DNA from: Geminocystis sp. GBBB08
GTDB lineage: Bacteria; Cyanobacteriota; Cyanobacteriia; Cyanobacteriales; Cyanobacteriaceae
Assembly (NCBI RefSeq): GCF_016743215.1
Contig: NZ_VRZC01000007.1
Span: forward strand, 1 to 49,984
Length of the DNA stretch: 49,984 nucleotides
Reading direction: 5' to 3'
The notes under the pieces are model-generated. The model was not told the DNA's origin, did not search any database, and saw nothing but the letters and a program-made list of their open reading frames with translations. Positions 26,486-35,893 of this stretch are shown one piece after another. Made by a program: the position numbers and the translations under genes. The number at the start of each line of letters is the position of its first letter. Within the stretch, counting starts at the first letter, position 1.

Positions 26486-27256
26486 ATGACAAAAAAAGTT
26501 TTAATTACTGGTGCTACTGGCAGAACAGGATCTCTAGTTGTCAAAAAGTTACAATTAGATGATCATAACTGGCAAGTAATACCTTTTGCCAAATCAAAAA
26601 AGAAAGCTCAAGAAATTTTTACATCGACAGAAGGTTTTATTTTCGGTAATATTTTATCTTCAAAAGATTTGGCGATCGCAACTCAAGGTTGTAATGGGTT
26701 AATAATTTTAACCAGTGCTGTGCCAAAAATGATTGCACCACCCCAAGAAGGGAAACCACCCGAATTTGACTTTGAAGAGAATGGAAAACCAGAAGAAGTA
26801 GATTGGTTAGGGCAAAAAAATCAAATAGATGCAGCTAAAAATGCTGGAATTGAGCATATAATATTAGTAGGTTCAATGGGTGGCACAAACGAAAATCATC
26901 CTTTAAATCGTTTAGGTAACGGTAACATTTTAATTTGGAAACGCAAAGCTGAACAATATTTAATCGATTCAGGCATTGATTATACAATTATTAGAGCTGG
27001 AGGATTATTAGATAAACCAGAAGGTAGAAGAGAGTTATTGGTAGGAAAAGATGACAAATTTTTGACTTCACCTCCCAACGGTATTCCCACTTCAATACCT
27101 AGGGGCGATGTAGCTAACGTGGTAATTCAAGCCTTAAACAATCCTTTTGCTAGAAACAAGGCATTTGATTTAATTTCCCAACCTGAAAATGAAATAAATA
27201 CTTCTGTTACCATCGATTGGGATAAATTTTTTCAAGAAACCACCGCTGGATTGTAA
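26486..27256 (+). CDS. Atypical SDR family NAD(P)-binding protein
   Basis: A 256-residue protein of the NAD(P)-binding NmrA/SDR-a5 type, like plant At5g02240 and related cyanobacterial proteins. The dinucleotide motif is GATGRTG at residues 8-14. The middle segment GIEHIILVGSMGGTNENHPLN carries the Ser/Met-Gly region of the family, and YTIIRAGGLLD is the usual following strand. The typical YXXXK catalytic pair of classical SDRs is not obvious, which is usual for these atypical members. Substrate unknown; some homologues act as redox-responsive regulators or in chlorophyll metabolism. It stands alone between clpB (divergent) and gyrB. Confidence 0.88.
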   Translation: MTKKVLITGATGRTGSLVVKKLQLDDHNWQVIPFAKSKKKAQEIFTSTEGFIFGNILSSKDLAIATQGCNGLIILTSAVPKMIAPPQEGKPPEFDFEENGKPEEVDWLGQKNQIDAAKNAGIEHIILVGSMGGTNENHPLNRLGNGNILIWKRKAEQYLIDSGIDYTIIRAGGLLDKPEGRRELLVGKDDKFLTSPPNGIPTSIPRGDVANVVIQALNNPFARNKAFDLISQPENEINTSVTIDWDKFFQETTAGL

Positions 27257-27463
27257 ATAAAAAAACACTCTTTGAGGAAGAGAAGACTTTTTCAGTCCCC
27301 ATGATTAATCTCTCATTCCTCATTACCTATAATAACCTATCCTTTTCAAAAAATGACTTGAGTGAAGGTTTAAATCGTGATATTCTCTTATATGTTATAA
27401 TTTTGGATAAAAATATCATTCAAGGAAAAATAGCCGAAAAAAAGCCTTGAATCGGAGTAATAA

Positions 27464-29407
<1,944 letters not shown>

Positions 29408-29413
29408 TTGTAG

Positions 29414-29436
29414 GGTGGGCATTGCCTATCTTTTTT
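29414..29436 (+). terminator. Terminator palindrome after gyrB, wobble-paired
   Basis: GGTGGGC (29414-29420) pairs with GCCTATC (29424-29430), keeping seven pairs in RNA because two C-to-T changes give G-U wobbles. It is followed by T6. The position, 7 bases after the gyrB stop, and the conserved pairing support a working terminator. Confidence 0.7.
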
Positions 29437-29506
29437 GTACTCATTAATATTTTATTCTTCGTCAAAAGTAAATATAATTCAGTTAAAATTAGTAATTAAT
29501 ACATTA

Positions 29507-29687
29507 ATGAAAGTTAAAGATGTACTTAAACGACTGAAAAAAGATGGATGGTATCAAATCAGAATGCGTGGCAGTATTAGCACATGATCATAAGTCTGGT
29601 ATCGTAGTTGTACCAAGAAAACCTAGTGATGATATTCCCATAGGTACATTAAATGCAATTTGGAAACAGGCACAAATAGGAGATTAA
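29507..29687 (+). pseudogene. HicA toxin remnant
   Basis: The ATG at 29507 begins a HicA-like sequence: MKVKDVLKRLKKDGWYQIRMRGS, then a premature stop at about 29585. The next frame continues with HDHKSGIVVVPRKPSDDIP and IGTLNAIWKQAQIGD to a stop at 29687. In intact HicA the segment between RGS and the lysine-rich strand includes the catalytic His (usually RGSHRQ or similar); here a few codons are missing and the frame is broken, so the dsRNA-binding-fold toxin should be inactive. The intact hicB follows after 3 bases. Confidence 0.8.
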
Positions 29688-29690
29688 ATA

Positions 29691-29906
29691 ATGAAACAAT
29701 ATGTAGTATTTCATGAAAAAGGAGAGCATAATTGGGGTGCGATCGTACCTGATTTGCCCGGATGTGTTAGTATTGGGGACACTTTAGAAGAAGTGCAAGA
29801 AAATGTGAAAGAAGCGATCGCACTTTATCTGGAGGTTTTAGTGGAAAGAGGAGATAGTATTCCACAACCTCAAACACAAGTTGGATTTGTCGAAATAGCT
29901 GCTTAA
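29691..29906 (+). CDS. hicB: HicB antitoxin
   Basis: A 71-residue HicB-fold antitoxin with the typical start YVVFHEKGEHNWGAIVPDLP, GCVSIGDTLEEVQENVKEAI and a C-terminal segment VGFVEIAA. It has the partial RNase H-like fold but no added DNA-binding helix-turn-helix, the short form of the family. It lies 3 bases after the broken hicA. Two GCGATCG-type HIP1 sites lie within it. With no functional partner in place it may persist as an orphan protecting against other HicA toxins; that is inference. Confidence 0.9.
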   Translation: MKQYVVFHEKGEHNWGAIVPDLPGCVSIGDTLEEVQENVKEAIALYLEVLVERGDSIPQPQTQVGFVEIAA

Positions 29907-29928
29907 CTTGTCCCCATAAAAAGACGAG

Positions 29929-30372
29929 TTAAGTGACTATAATTGTAGGGTGGGTAATGCCCACCTTTTTTGTTACTAAAAATCTATCAATAACGATCGT
30001 GAATAAAAATAGACCGCAAATAGCAGTTAATGGTAATATTTGATCATCTGTATTTCCTGATAATCTAAGTAAAAATGGAATTAAAAAAGGAACAATAAAT
30101 ATTCCTAATAAATATAAAGGAGTGCGTAAAATTTGTATGACTTCAAAGTTAATTTGTTGGAAAAACATCGTTAAATAAGAGGGAGATTCTACTTGATTTA
30201 AAGAGTCAAAAGTTGTGATTTCTGTTGATGATATATCCTCATAATTTTCAGTTAATTGACTGTTACCAGAAACTTTCGAGTGTTTTGTTAAAGTAACGAT
30301 TCTTGGCTTTAATATATCTAATTCTTCTTGATCTTCTAAATCGACTTTTCTTAAAACTTCTTCTACACTCAA
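29929..30372 (-). CDS. Hypothetical two-TM protein with a repeat-encoded C-terminus
   Basis: A 147-residue protein: charged N-terminal half (1-65), a Ser/Thr-rich linker and two hydrophobic segments (about 80-102 and 111-131). No family is recognised. The last residues, VGITHPTIIVT, are translated from the terminator-type palindrome at 29949-29971 read in antisense, so the original C-terminus was replaced or extended by repeat insertion. The ATG at 30372 has no strong ribosome-binding site. Similar cyanobacterial membrane proteins exist, but function is unknown. Confidence 0.55.
   Translation of the reverse strand: MSVEEVLRKVDLEDQEELDILKPRIVTLTKHSKVSGNSQLTENYEDISSTEITTFDSLNQVESPSYLTMFFQQINFEVIQILRTPLYLLGIFIVPFLIPFLLRLSGNTDDQILPLTAICGLFLFTIVIDRFLVTKKVGITHPTIIVT
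29949..29971 (+). terminator. Palindromic terminator after hicB
   Basis: GGTGGGT (29949-29955) pairs with GCCCACC (29959-29965) around a 3-nt loop, followed by T6. It terminates the hicA-hicB unit on the plus strand and also lies inside the 3-prime end of the minus-strand hypothetical gene. Confidence 0.75.
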
Positions 30373-30412
30373 AGAATTAATATAATAACTTTGCCATTGT
30401 TAATGAATGTTT

Positions 30413-30560
30413 AATTTAATTGTTCAAGAATACTTTTAATTACAAAATAAGAACCAACACCGATTCCCGCTACTACCAATAAAGGTGCATTGGCGATCGC
30501 CAGTCCTGTACTAACTATGATTGCAACAGTTCCTCCTATCAGTCTAGGATCTATTAACGG
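30413..30560 (-). pseudogene. Fragment of a small hydrophobic protein
   Basis: On the minus strand from about 30560 to 30413 an open frame reads RQFPLIDPRLIGGTVAIIV and on to LLVVAGIGVGSYFVIKSILEQLN and a stop. It has hydrophobic helices and looks like the end of a membrane protein, but no start codon with a ribosome-binding site is seen and the frame runs antisense into the plus-strand gene at 30575. I treat it as a truncated remnant. Confidence is low. Confidence 0.35.
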
Positions 30561-30574
30561 AAATTGCCGAGAAA

Positions 30575-30862
30575 TTGGGAAAAGATCGTAATGGAGTGAA
30601 AACGGATTTATGTGCTAGTGTCTATAAATATATCAAAGTTTTATTAGATAAATCGGAAGAAAGAATCAATAATTATCGCAGTCTTTGTGAATGGTTAGAG
30701 GGTGCTGGTTATAAATGTGCGTTATCGCCACAGTCGTCTATTAGTGAATTATTAGCAGAAAAAAGTGTAGTAAATATAACGAATGTTAGTTGTGAAAATA
30801 AGTCGATCGTCATTAATTTTAGTTTAAAAATTCCCACGGATAATAGTGATATAAGAGATTAA
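30575..30862 (+). CDS. Hypothetical protein fragment with HTH-like start
   Basis: The frame from the TTG at 30575 encodes 95 residues. In-frame codons just upstream read LTEIAEKL, and an in-frame TAG lies at about 30543, so the true beginning seems lost. The sequence TEIAEKLGKDRNGVKTDLC resembles a helix-turn-helix such as sigma region 4, followed by YKYIKVLLDKSEERINNYRS and a second small domain. It looks like a terminal piece of a larger cyanobacterial multidomain protein. The junction with the minus-strand fragment at about 30550 suggests rearrangement. Confidence 0.4.
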   Translation: MGKDRNGVKTDLCASVYKYIKVLLDKSEERINNYRSLCEWLEGAGYKCALSPQSSISELLAEKSVVNITNVSCENKSIVINFSLKIPTDNSDIRD

Positions 30863-30935
30863 CAAAAAATAAATCTTATTATATAGGGAAATAGATTACT
30901 AAGAAAATCATATTTTTTGAATTTAAAAAGTAAAA

Positions 30936-31244
30936 ATGAAAAGATTTAAAATAGTCGAATCAGATAATATTTATACATTATACCAGAGAAATAAGCATTT
31001 TTTAATGGGTTTATTTGGTTTTCCATTTGCCGTTTTATTTTGTATTTTGTTTATTAAGGCAACTGCTGAATCTGCTGTTTTATTTTATAATTTCTGCTTT
31101 TTATTAGGGACTTCCTTAAGTCTTACAGGACTATTTTCTAATCGTTATAATTATGTAAAGACTTTTTCAAAGAGTGAAGATTTACACAATTATATTGCTG
31201 AATTAAAATTAAAAGAAAAACCAAAAACTTATTTTTTAGAATAG
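30936..31244 (+). CDS. Hypothetical two-TM protein (102 aa)
   Basis: A 102-residue protein with two hydrophobic segments (about 23-42 and 49-68) and polar ends, suggesting a membrane hairpin. I do not recognise it. The ATG at 30936 has only a weak AAAAAG upstream. It lies between the fragment at 30575 and an Uma2 gene, in an accessory stretch of small genes. Confidence 0.5.
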   Translation: MKRFKIVESDNIYTLYQRNKHFLMGLFGFPFAVLFCILFIKATAESAVLFYNFCFLLGTSLSLTGLFSNRYNYVKTFSKSEDLHNYIAELKLKEKPKTYFLE

Positions 31245-31364
31245 ACATCAACTATATTTATGAAAATAAGGGAACCAAGCCTATACAGGTTGAATATTAT
31301 TCAATCCCTACGAGCAAAAAAAATTAATTTATAATAAGGTAATAGCTATCAATAAGAAAAAATC

Positions 31365-31949
31365 ATGATTGCTCAACTAGAAAAAACTTACTATTCAGTA
31401 GAAGAATATTTAGAGTTAGAAGAAACCGCCGAATATAAAAGCGAATACCACGATGGGAAGATTATTGCTATGACAGGAGGTACAACTAATCATAATAAAA
31501 TAGCCCTTAATTTTTGTTATAATTTTAAGTTCTTAACTAAGGGTAAAAATTACGAAATTTATATTAATGATGTGCGTCTTTCTATCCCTCTTGATAGACG
31601 TTATACTTACCCTGATATTATGATTTTTGATGATCGACCACTCTATGAAGGAGATAAAAAAACAACTGTAACAAATCCCCTCGTAATCATCGAAGTTTTA
31701 TCAAATTCTACCCAAAATTATGATAAAGGAGAAAAATTTAAAAGCTACCGTTCAATTAAATCTTTTCAAGAATATATTTTAATCGATCAGTATAGTTTTT
31801 CAGTAGAACAATTTATTAAAGAATGTCAAGGAGAGTGGAAATTTAAAGAATATTTAGGAGAAAATCAGATATTAAAGTTAGGAAAAATTGATTTTGAAAT
31901 ATCTTTTTCGGACATTTATGAAGGGGTTATTTTTGCTGAAAATAGATAG
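31365..31949 (+). CDS. Uma2 family nuclease-like protein
   Basis: A 194-residue Uma2/DUF820 protein. The start YYSVEEYLELEETAEYKSEY and the Gly-rich turn HDGKIIAMTGGT are typical. Core residues of the PD-(D/E)XK fold are the Asp of YPDIMIFD (about residues 85-92), the Glu of LVIIEVLSNSTQNYD (about 105-119) and the Lys of KGEKFKSYRSIKS. Unlike the copies at 5764 and 15920 it looks complete and canonical. It is the third Uma2 gene in the window. Function unproven. Confidence 0.92.
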   Translation: MIAQLEKTYYSVEEYLELEETAEYKSEYHDGKIIAMTGGTTNHNKIALNFCYNFKFLTKGKNYEIYINDVRLSIPLDRRYTYPDIMIFDDRPLYEGDKKTTVTNPLVIIEVLSNSTQNYDKGEKFKSYRSIKSFQEYILIDQYSFSVEQFIKECQGEWKFKEYLGENQILKLGKIDFEISFSDIYEGVIFAENR

Positions 31950-32086
31950 AAACCATTGGTATTGGTAGTTGAACCAGTCACTTTCCCATTACCAGTAGTA
32001 GTAGATTTTGTTCCATCTCTAGGTGTTATTAGATAGAACAGATTGGTTAAGATTATCTTGATAATCATTAGTTTCTCAGAGCGAAA
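31950..32086. other. Short gap with a possible repeat-protein remnant on the minus strand
   Basis: The minus strand of 31950-32040 has a stop-free frame reading LFYLITPRDGTKSTTTGNGK and then VTGSTTNTNGFYL, which has the Gly/Thr/Asn style of repetitive secreted proteins. It has no start and no continuation. It may be a scrap of an RTX-like gene, or chance. Confidence 0.25.
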
Positions 32087-32809
32087 ATGACATCAATTGA
32101 TCAGGTTAAGATTATTTTAGTTGAACCAGCAGGAGAACGAAATATTGGTTCGATCGCCAGAGTTATGCGTAATATGGGATTATCCCGTTTAGTAATCGTT
32201 AATCCTCGTTGTGATTATCTATCCGAAGATGCTCAAATTATGGCAGTTCATGGAATCGAAATTTTATACAAAGCTCTCATTGTTGATTCTTTACCTACGG
32301 CTTTACAAGGTTGTCAACGGGCGATCGCCACTACTGCAAGGGCAAGGGGTATTACCACAGTCTTAGAAACTCCAAGAGTTGCACTTCCTTGGTTATTAGA
32401 AAAAAAGGTTAATTCCGCTTTAATTTTTGGTCCTGAAGATCGAGGTTTAAGTAATCAGGAATTGAGTTATGCTCAACGTTTCATCTGTATTCGGGCAAAT
32501 CCTGAATATCCTTCCTTAAATTTAGCTCAAGCGGTAGGAGTTTGTGCCTATGAACTTTATCAAGGATTAGAGAAGATAGAAACTTCAGAAAATTTGGTTC
32601 AAGAAAAAAAAGCTAATATTGAGGAGTTAGAGGGATATTATCAACATTTAGAGTCGGTATTATTAGATGTTAACTATTTATATCCTCATACTGCACCTAT
32701 TAAAATGGCAAAATTACGAAGAATCGTTAACCGTGCTAATTTGAACAGTCAGGAATTATCAATGATTAGAGGTATTTTACGTCAAATACAATGGGCGATC
32801 AAACAATAA
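32087..32809 (+). CDS. TrmJ-like tRNA/rRNA 2-O-methyltransferase (SpoU family)
   Basis: A 240-residue SPOUT methyltransferase of the TrmH/TrmJ group 1 type. The knot motifs are intact: motif 1 VEPAGERNIGSIARVMRNMG (about 12-31, with the conserved Asn and Arg), motif 2 LIFGPEDRGLSNQEL (about 109-123) and motif 3 PSLNLAQAVGVCAYEL (about 142-157). E. coli TrmJ methylates the ribose at position 32 of tRNAs; here the exact target is not shown by sequence. The C-terminal helical part (about 190-240) is the extension typical of TrmJ. Confidence 0.9.
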   Translation: MTSIDQVKIILVEPAGERNIGSIARVMRNMGLSRLVIVNPRCDYLSEDAQIMAVHGIEILYKALIVDSLPTALQGCQRAIATTARARGITTVLETPRVALPWLLEKKVNSALIFGPEDRGLSNQELSYAQRFICIRANPEYPSLNLAQAVGVCAYELYQGLEKIETSENLVQEKKANIEELEGYYQHLESVLLDVNYLYPHTAPIKMAKLRRIVNRANLNSQELSMIRGILRQIQWAIKQ

Positions 32810-32915
32810 ATAACAATACAAATGGACACAAAAAAAAATTTTTATAATGTTTGATCAATTGAGTTAATATTTTTACATTCATTCATTAAAGATTTAACAA
32901 TTTGAGGGGAGAACT

Positions 32916-34196
32916 TTGAAAATCTTTTTATCTCGAACTTCCGGAGAAAATAATTATAATAACAAATCAGACTTGCCTAAAAAATCTAAAATAATCAGGA
33001 AACAAGTGTCTCGCAGAAAAATCTCTAATGTTAATAATAATTCCACAAAAAATACTATTGTAGGAAAAAATAATATTGTTTCTACCATTAAACCTCCTAC
33101 GGTTTATCAGAATGAAACTCCCCCAAATTTAGGAACTATTATCATTAATAATATACATAGCTTCGCTAATTTCGGTGCTGGCATTAGTGCTATTTTTGGT
33201 AGTGTATTGGCAAATAGTGATTTAACAAAGCCATTATTTCCCAGAATAAATTTGCCAATTGTGAAAGGTTTATCCGTTAAAATGGCTGAAATATCAGAAG
33301 AAAAAGAAACTACTTCCATAGCTGAACCAGTTGTTCAAAAATCAGAAATAAAAACATCAGACAGTAATAATCAGTCTTTGGTTTTTAGTGGTGAATTAGC
33401 ATCTCTAAAAAATAAATTGATTGCACTAAAAGCTAAATATCCTAAATTAGATCCCGGGGCGTTTTTTGTTGATTTAGATAATGGTGCTTATGTTAATTTT
33501 AATGGCACAACTAAATTTGCGGCAGCTAGTACTATTAAAATTCCTATTTTAGTAGCATTTTTTCAAGATATAGATGCTGGAAAAGTTTATCTTGATGAAA
33601 AACTAACTACAACTAAGTCTAACATTGGCAGTGGGTCGGGAAAAATGCAATATCAACCCGTGGGCACTCAATTTTCTGCTATTCATACAGCAACAGAAAT
33701 GATCATCAATAGTGATAACACGGCAACGAATATGATTATTGAAAGATTAGGAGGTAAAGATATATTAAATAAACGTTTTCAAGAATGGGGTTTAGGTGCA
33801 ACGGTAATCAATAATCCTTTACCAGACTTAAACGGTACAAATACTACTACTCCCAGAGATTTAGCAATGGTATTAGTTAAAGTTAATCAAGGTGAATTAA
33901 TTTCTCTGAGATCCCGCGATCGCCTTTTTGAGATTATGAGACAAACAAAAACGAGATCATTATTACCACAAGGAATTGAAAAAGATGCTTCTATTGCTCA
34001 TAAAACAGGGGATATTGGCACTATATTAGGAGACGCAGGAATTATTGATATACCCAATGGTAAACGTTATATTGCTTCAGTATTAGTAAAACGTCCTTAT
34101 AACGATTACTCTGCTAGAACTTTAGTTCAAGAAATTTCTCGCACCGGCTATCAACATTTTAAATGGTATTCTCCCCGTCCTCCACTGAACAAGTAA
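32916..34196 (+). CDS. Serine hydrolase of the class A beta-lactamase fold
   Basis: A 426-residue protein with a basic N-terminus, a weak hydrophobic segment (about 78-97) and a linker, then a beta-lactamase-type domain (about 155-420). The three active-site elements are S205-TI-K208, S266-D-N268 and K363-T-G365. The omega-loop position that carries the deacylating Glu166 in true class A enzymes reads NPLPDLNGT, with Leu instead of Glu, so efficient beta-lactam hydrolysis is unlikely and a penicillin-binding or peptidoglycan role fits better (inference). The start is TTG at 32916 with GAGGGGAG just upstream. A terminator follows (34243-34263). Confidence 0.88.
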   Translation: MKIFLSRTSGENNYNNKSDLPKKSKIIRKQVSRRKISNVNNNSTKNTIVGKNNIVSTIKPPTVYQNETPPNLGTIIINNIHSFANFGAGISAIFGSVLANSDLTKPLFPRINLPIVKGLSVKMAEISEEKETTSIAEPVVQKSEIKTSDSNNQSLVFSGELASLKNKLIALKAKYPKLDPGAFFVDLDNGAYVNFNGTTKFAAASTIKIPILVAFFQDIDAGKVYLDEKLTTTKSNIGSGSGKMQYQPVGTQFSAIHTATEMIINSDNTATNMIIERLGGKDILNKRFQEWGLGATVINNPLPDLNGTNTTTPRDLAMVLVKVNQGELISLRSRDRLFEIMRQTKTRSLLPQGIEKDASIAHKTGDIGTILGDAGIIDIPNGKRYIASVLVKRPYNDYSARTLVQEISRTGYQHFKWYSPRPPLNK

Positions 34197-34242
34197 CAAA
34201 AGAACATTAAGTTTACATAAAAATATTTACTTGTTTGTAGTT

Positions 34243-34263
34243 AGCCCTTTAGGGCTTATTTTT
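34243..34263 (+). terminator. Terminator after the serine hydrolase
   Basis: AGCCC (34243-34247) pairs with GGGCT (34252-34256) around TTTA, followed by a T-rich tail (TATTTTT). It lies 46 bases after the stop codon. A short but plausible intrinsic terminator. Confidence 0.6.
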
Positions 34264-34377
34264 AATTGATAAGCTTCAGACGCATCTAAGTTAACTATGA
34301 GAGGTAGGGAAGAGGAAAGAGATAAACGAATGTAAGTTAAATGCGTTTTAGCTTAATACCTCATCGTTGTATAATCC

Positions 34378-34608
34378 TCAAAATTCATTAATTCCATCTA
34401 AAACTTGACATAAATATTCAATTTTTTGAAAGGCTTGTTGAGTTGATAATTTGCCATTACCATGTAATCCTGCTATGTAGTTAATCTCAGCTGTAAATCG
34501 TTGTAATTTTTGATTAGGAATTAAACCTTGAAAATAGTCTTTACCATGATAAGAAGAAATTGGATAGAGAAAATCTTGTTTAACTTCTTGAAGAGTAACA
34601 TTGTTCAT
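34378..34608 (-). CDS. DUF7219-like small cyanobacterial protein
   Basis: A 76-residue protein that resembles the small cyanobacterial family with the start DFLYPISSYHGKDYFQGLI and a middle Cys- or Gly-containing turn GLHGNGKLSTQQAFQKIEYL. I assign it to the DUF7219 type from memory of the FLYPxSxYxG motif. No membrane segment. The ATG at 34608 is preceded on its strand by a GAGG-type sequence (ATGGAGGTTAGAAAAC), a little far. Function unknown. Confidence 0.6.
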   Translation of the reverse strand: MNNVTLQEVKQDFLYPISSYHGKDYFQGLIPNQKLQRFTAEINYIAGLHGNGKLSTQQAFQKIEYLCQVLDGINEF

Positions 34609-35168
34609 TGTTTTCTAACCTCCATACTTACTATAGATGAACCTTAAATTTATCTTAACCTAATCTTAACCTAGAAAATTGAAGTATCAAGAATAATTAA
34701 TATTTAAACCCACATTCCGCATATTTCAAAAGATTACTAAAACTGGTATAAGTTTAGTATTGTTTTAAAAAATGTTATTTTCAACCTTTCCCAGAGAAAT
34801 TCATCTTATTAATGGCGATCGCCCTTAAAAATCAATTTGGAAATTTCTTTAATTTTACAAGTTGACGTGCGGAATGTGGGTTGTATCATTCTGTTTAACA
34901 ATAAACATTTGACAAATAATTTTACGGCTTGATTATCAAAATCTCGACTACTTACTGTATCCTCGAAACTTGATCAAAACTTAACAAAACTTAACAAATA
35001 TTTGTGCGATTTACTGAACACTACAGATACGGATTACCGATAAGTAAAGATACTTAATAACTCTTTGGTTAAATATAGTTAGCAATACTACTATTGAAGT
35101 CTACTTTATTCTTTATTTAAAACAAAACATATGGAGAAAATTTCACTGTTTTAGGTTTAAATCGTTGT
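34609..35168. other. Intergenic region with a MITE-like element
   Basis: No gene is supported here. The element at 34707-34882 is described separately. The rest is AT-rich with a short direct repeat ACTTAACAAA around 34980-34998 and some promoter-like TTGACA hexamers that I cannot assign. Confidence 0.5.
34707..34882. mobile_element. MITE-like element with 15-bp perfect terminal inverted repeats
   Basis: AACCCACATTCCGCA at 34707-34721 is repeated in perfect inverted orientation at 34868-34882. The 176-bp unit has no coding capacity and contains a GCGATCGC site. Size, perfect ends and absence of an ORF fit a non-autonomous derivative of an insertion sequence. No clear target-site duplication is seen. 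Confidence 0.6.
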
Positions 35169-35713
35169 TTGTTTAGAAAAAGCGATCGCACTTAACCTAA
35201 AATTAAGTAATTATGAATCTGAAATTGATTTTTGGGACTGGTATGAACAAAATATTAAGGGTATCAATCAAAAGGCTTTTAATGATTTAATTACCTTCCA
35301 AGATGTTATAAGGATTTTTTAGCGTTCCTGATAAAAGAGGTTTACCTAGAAAAGAAGATCGTAAGTCTGATCAGAAAAGCTACGATCAAGAAAATGGAAG
35401 ATATTTTGATAAATTACCATTAGAAAAAACCATCAATTATCAAATACTTTATGATACTTTATTTCAATATTGTGATAATAAAAATGAAAGAAGATTTCAA
35501 GATTGTTTAAGAGTATTTCTTAGACTATGTGAATATAGTGAATTAGAATCAATATATATAAAATTAAGTAAGTTAAAAGTTAGTAAAAATAAACGTAATC
35601 CAAATAATAAACATCCAAAACAATCACCTTTAACTATTGAAGAATTTATCCAATTTCAGCAACAAATAATAAATGAGGATAATCAGGACCAAGAGGAAAG
35701 AGACTCTCCTTAA
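35161..35713 (+). pseudogene. Unrecognised degenerate gene with a T-run frameshift
   Basis: A frame open from 35161 reads LEKAIALNLKLSNYESEIDF and onwards to FQDVIRI and stops at a TAG. The next frame, from the same T6 run (35315-35320), continues as VPDKRGLPRKEDRKSDQ and onwards to a hydrophilic tail ending QDQEERDSP and a stop at 35713. Deleting one T from the run joins the two into one frame of about 180 residues. No good start codon is visible, so the 5-prime end is probably missing too. Charged, helix-rich; I do not recognise it. Confidence 0.5.
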
Positions 35714-35794
35714 TTGTTGAAAGATAATTGAAAACATTTTATTTTATGACAAAATAACTCATTGAAACGATTATGGGAAAAGAGTTATAGGAGA

Positions 35795-35867
35795 TGGAGA
35801 ATAGGGGGATCGAACCCCTAACCTCTGCGGTGCGATCGCAGCACTCTACCAACTGAGCTAATTCCCC
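35795..35867 (-). tRNA. tRNA-Ala (anticodon CGC)
   Basis: The 73-nt minus-strand sequence folds as a full cloverleaf: acceptor GGGGAAT/ATTCTCC with the G3-U70 pair that identifies tRNA-Ala, a D arm AGCTCAGTTGGTAGAGT, an anticodon arm CTGCG-ATCGCAC-CGCAG with anticodon CGC, and TTCGATC in the T loop. The 3-prime CCA is not encoded, as usual in cyanobacteria. A HIP1 octamer (35832-35839) overlaps the anticodon arm. Confidence 0.95.
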
Positions 35868-35893
35868 AAACTAATGATATATTATAGCAAAAA

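Noticed and set aside
31289-31312. TTGAATATTATTCAATCCCTAC resembling a cyanobacterial CRISPR repeat
   Set aside because: Only one copy, no second repeat at spacer distance and no cas genes. A single palindrome is not an array.
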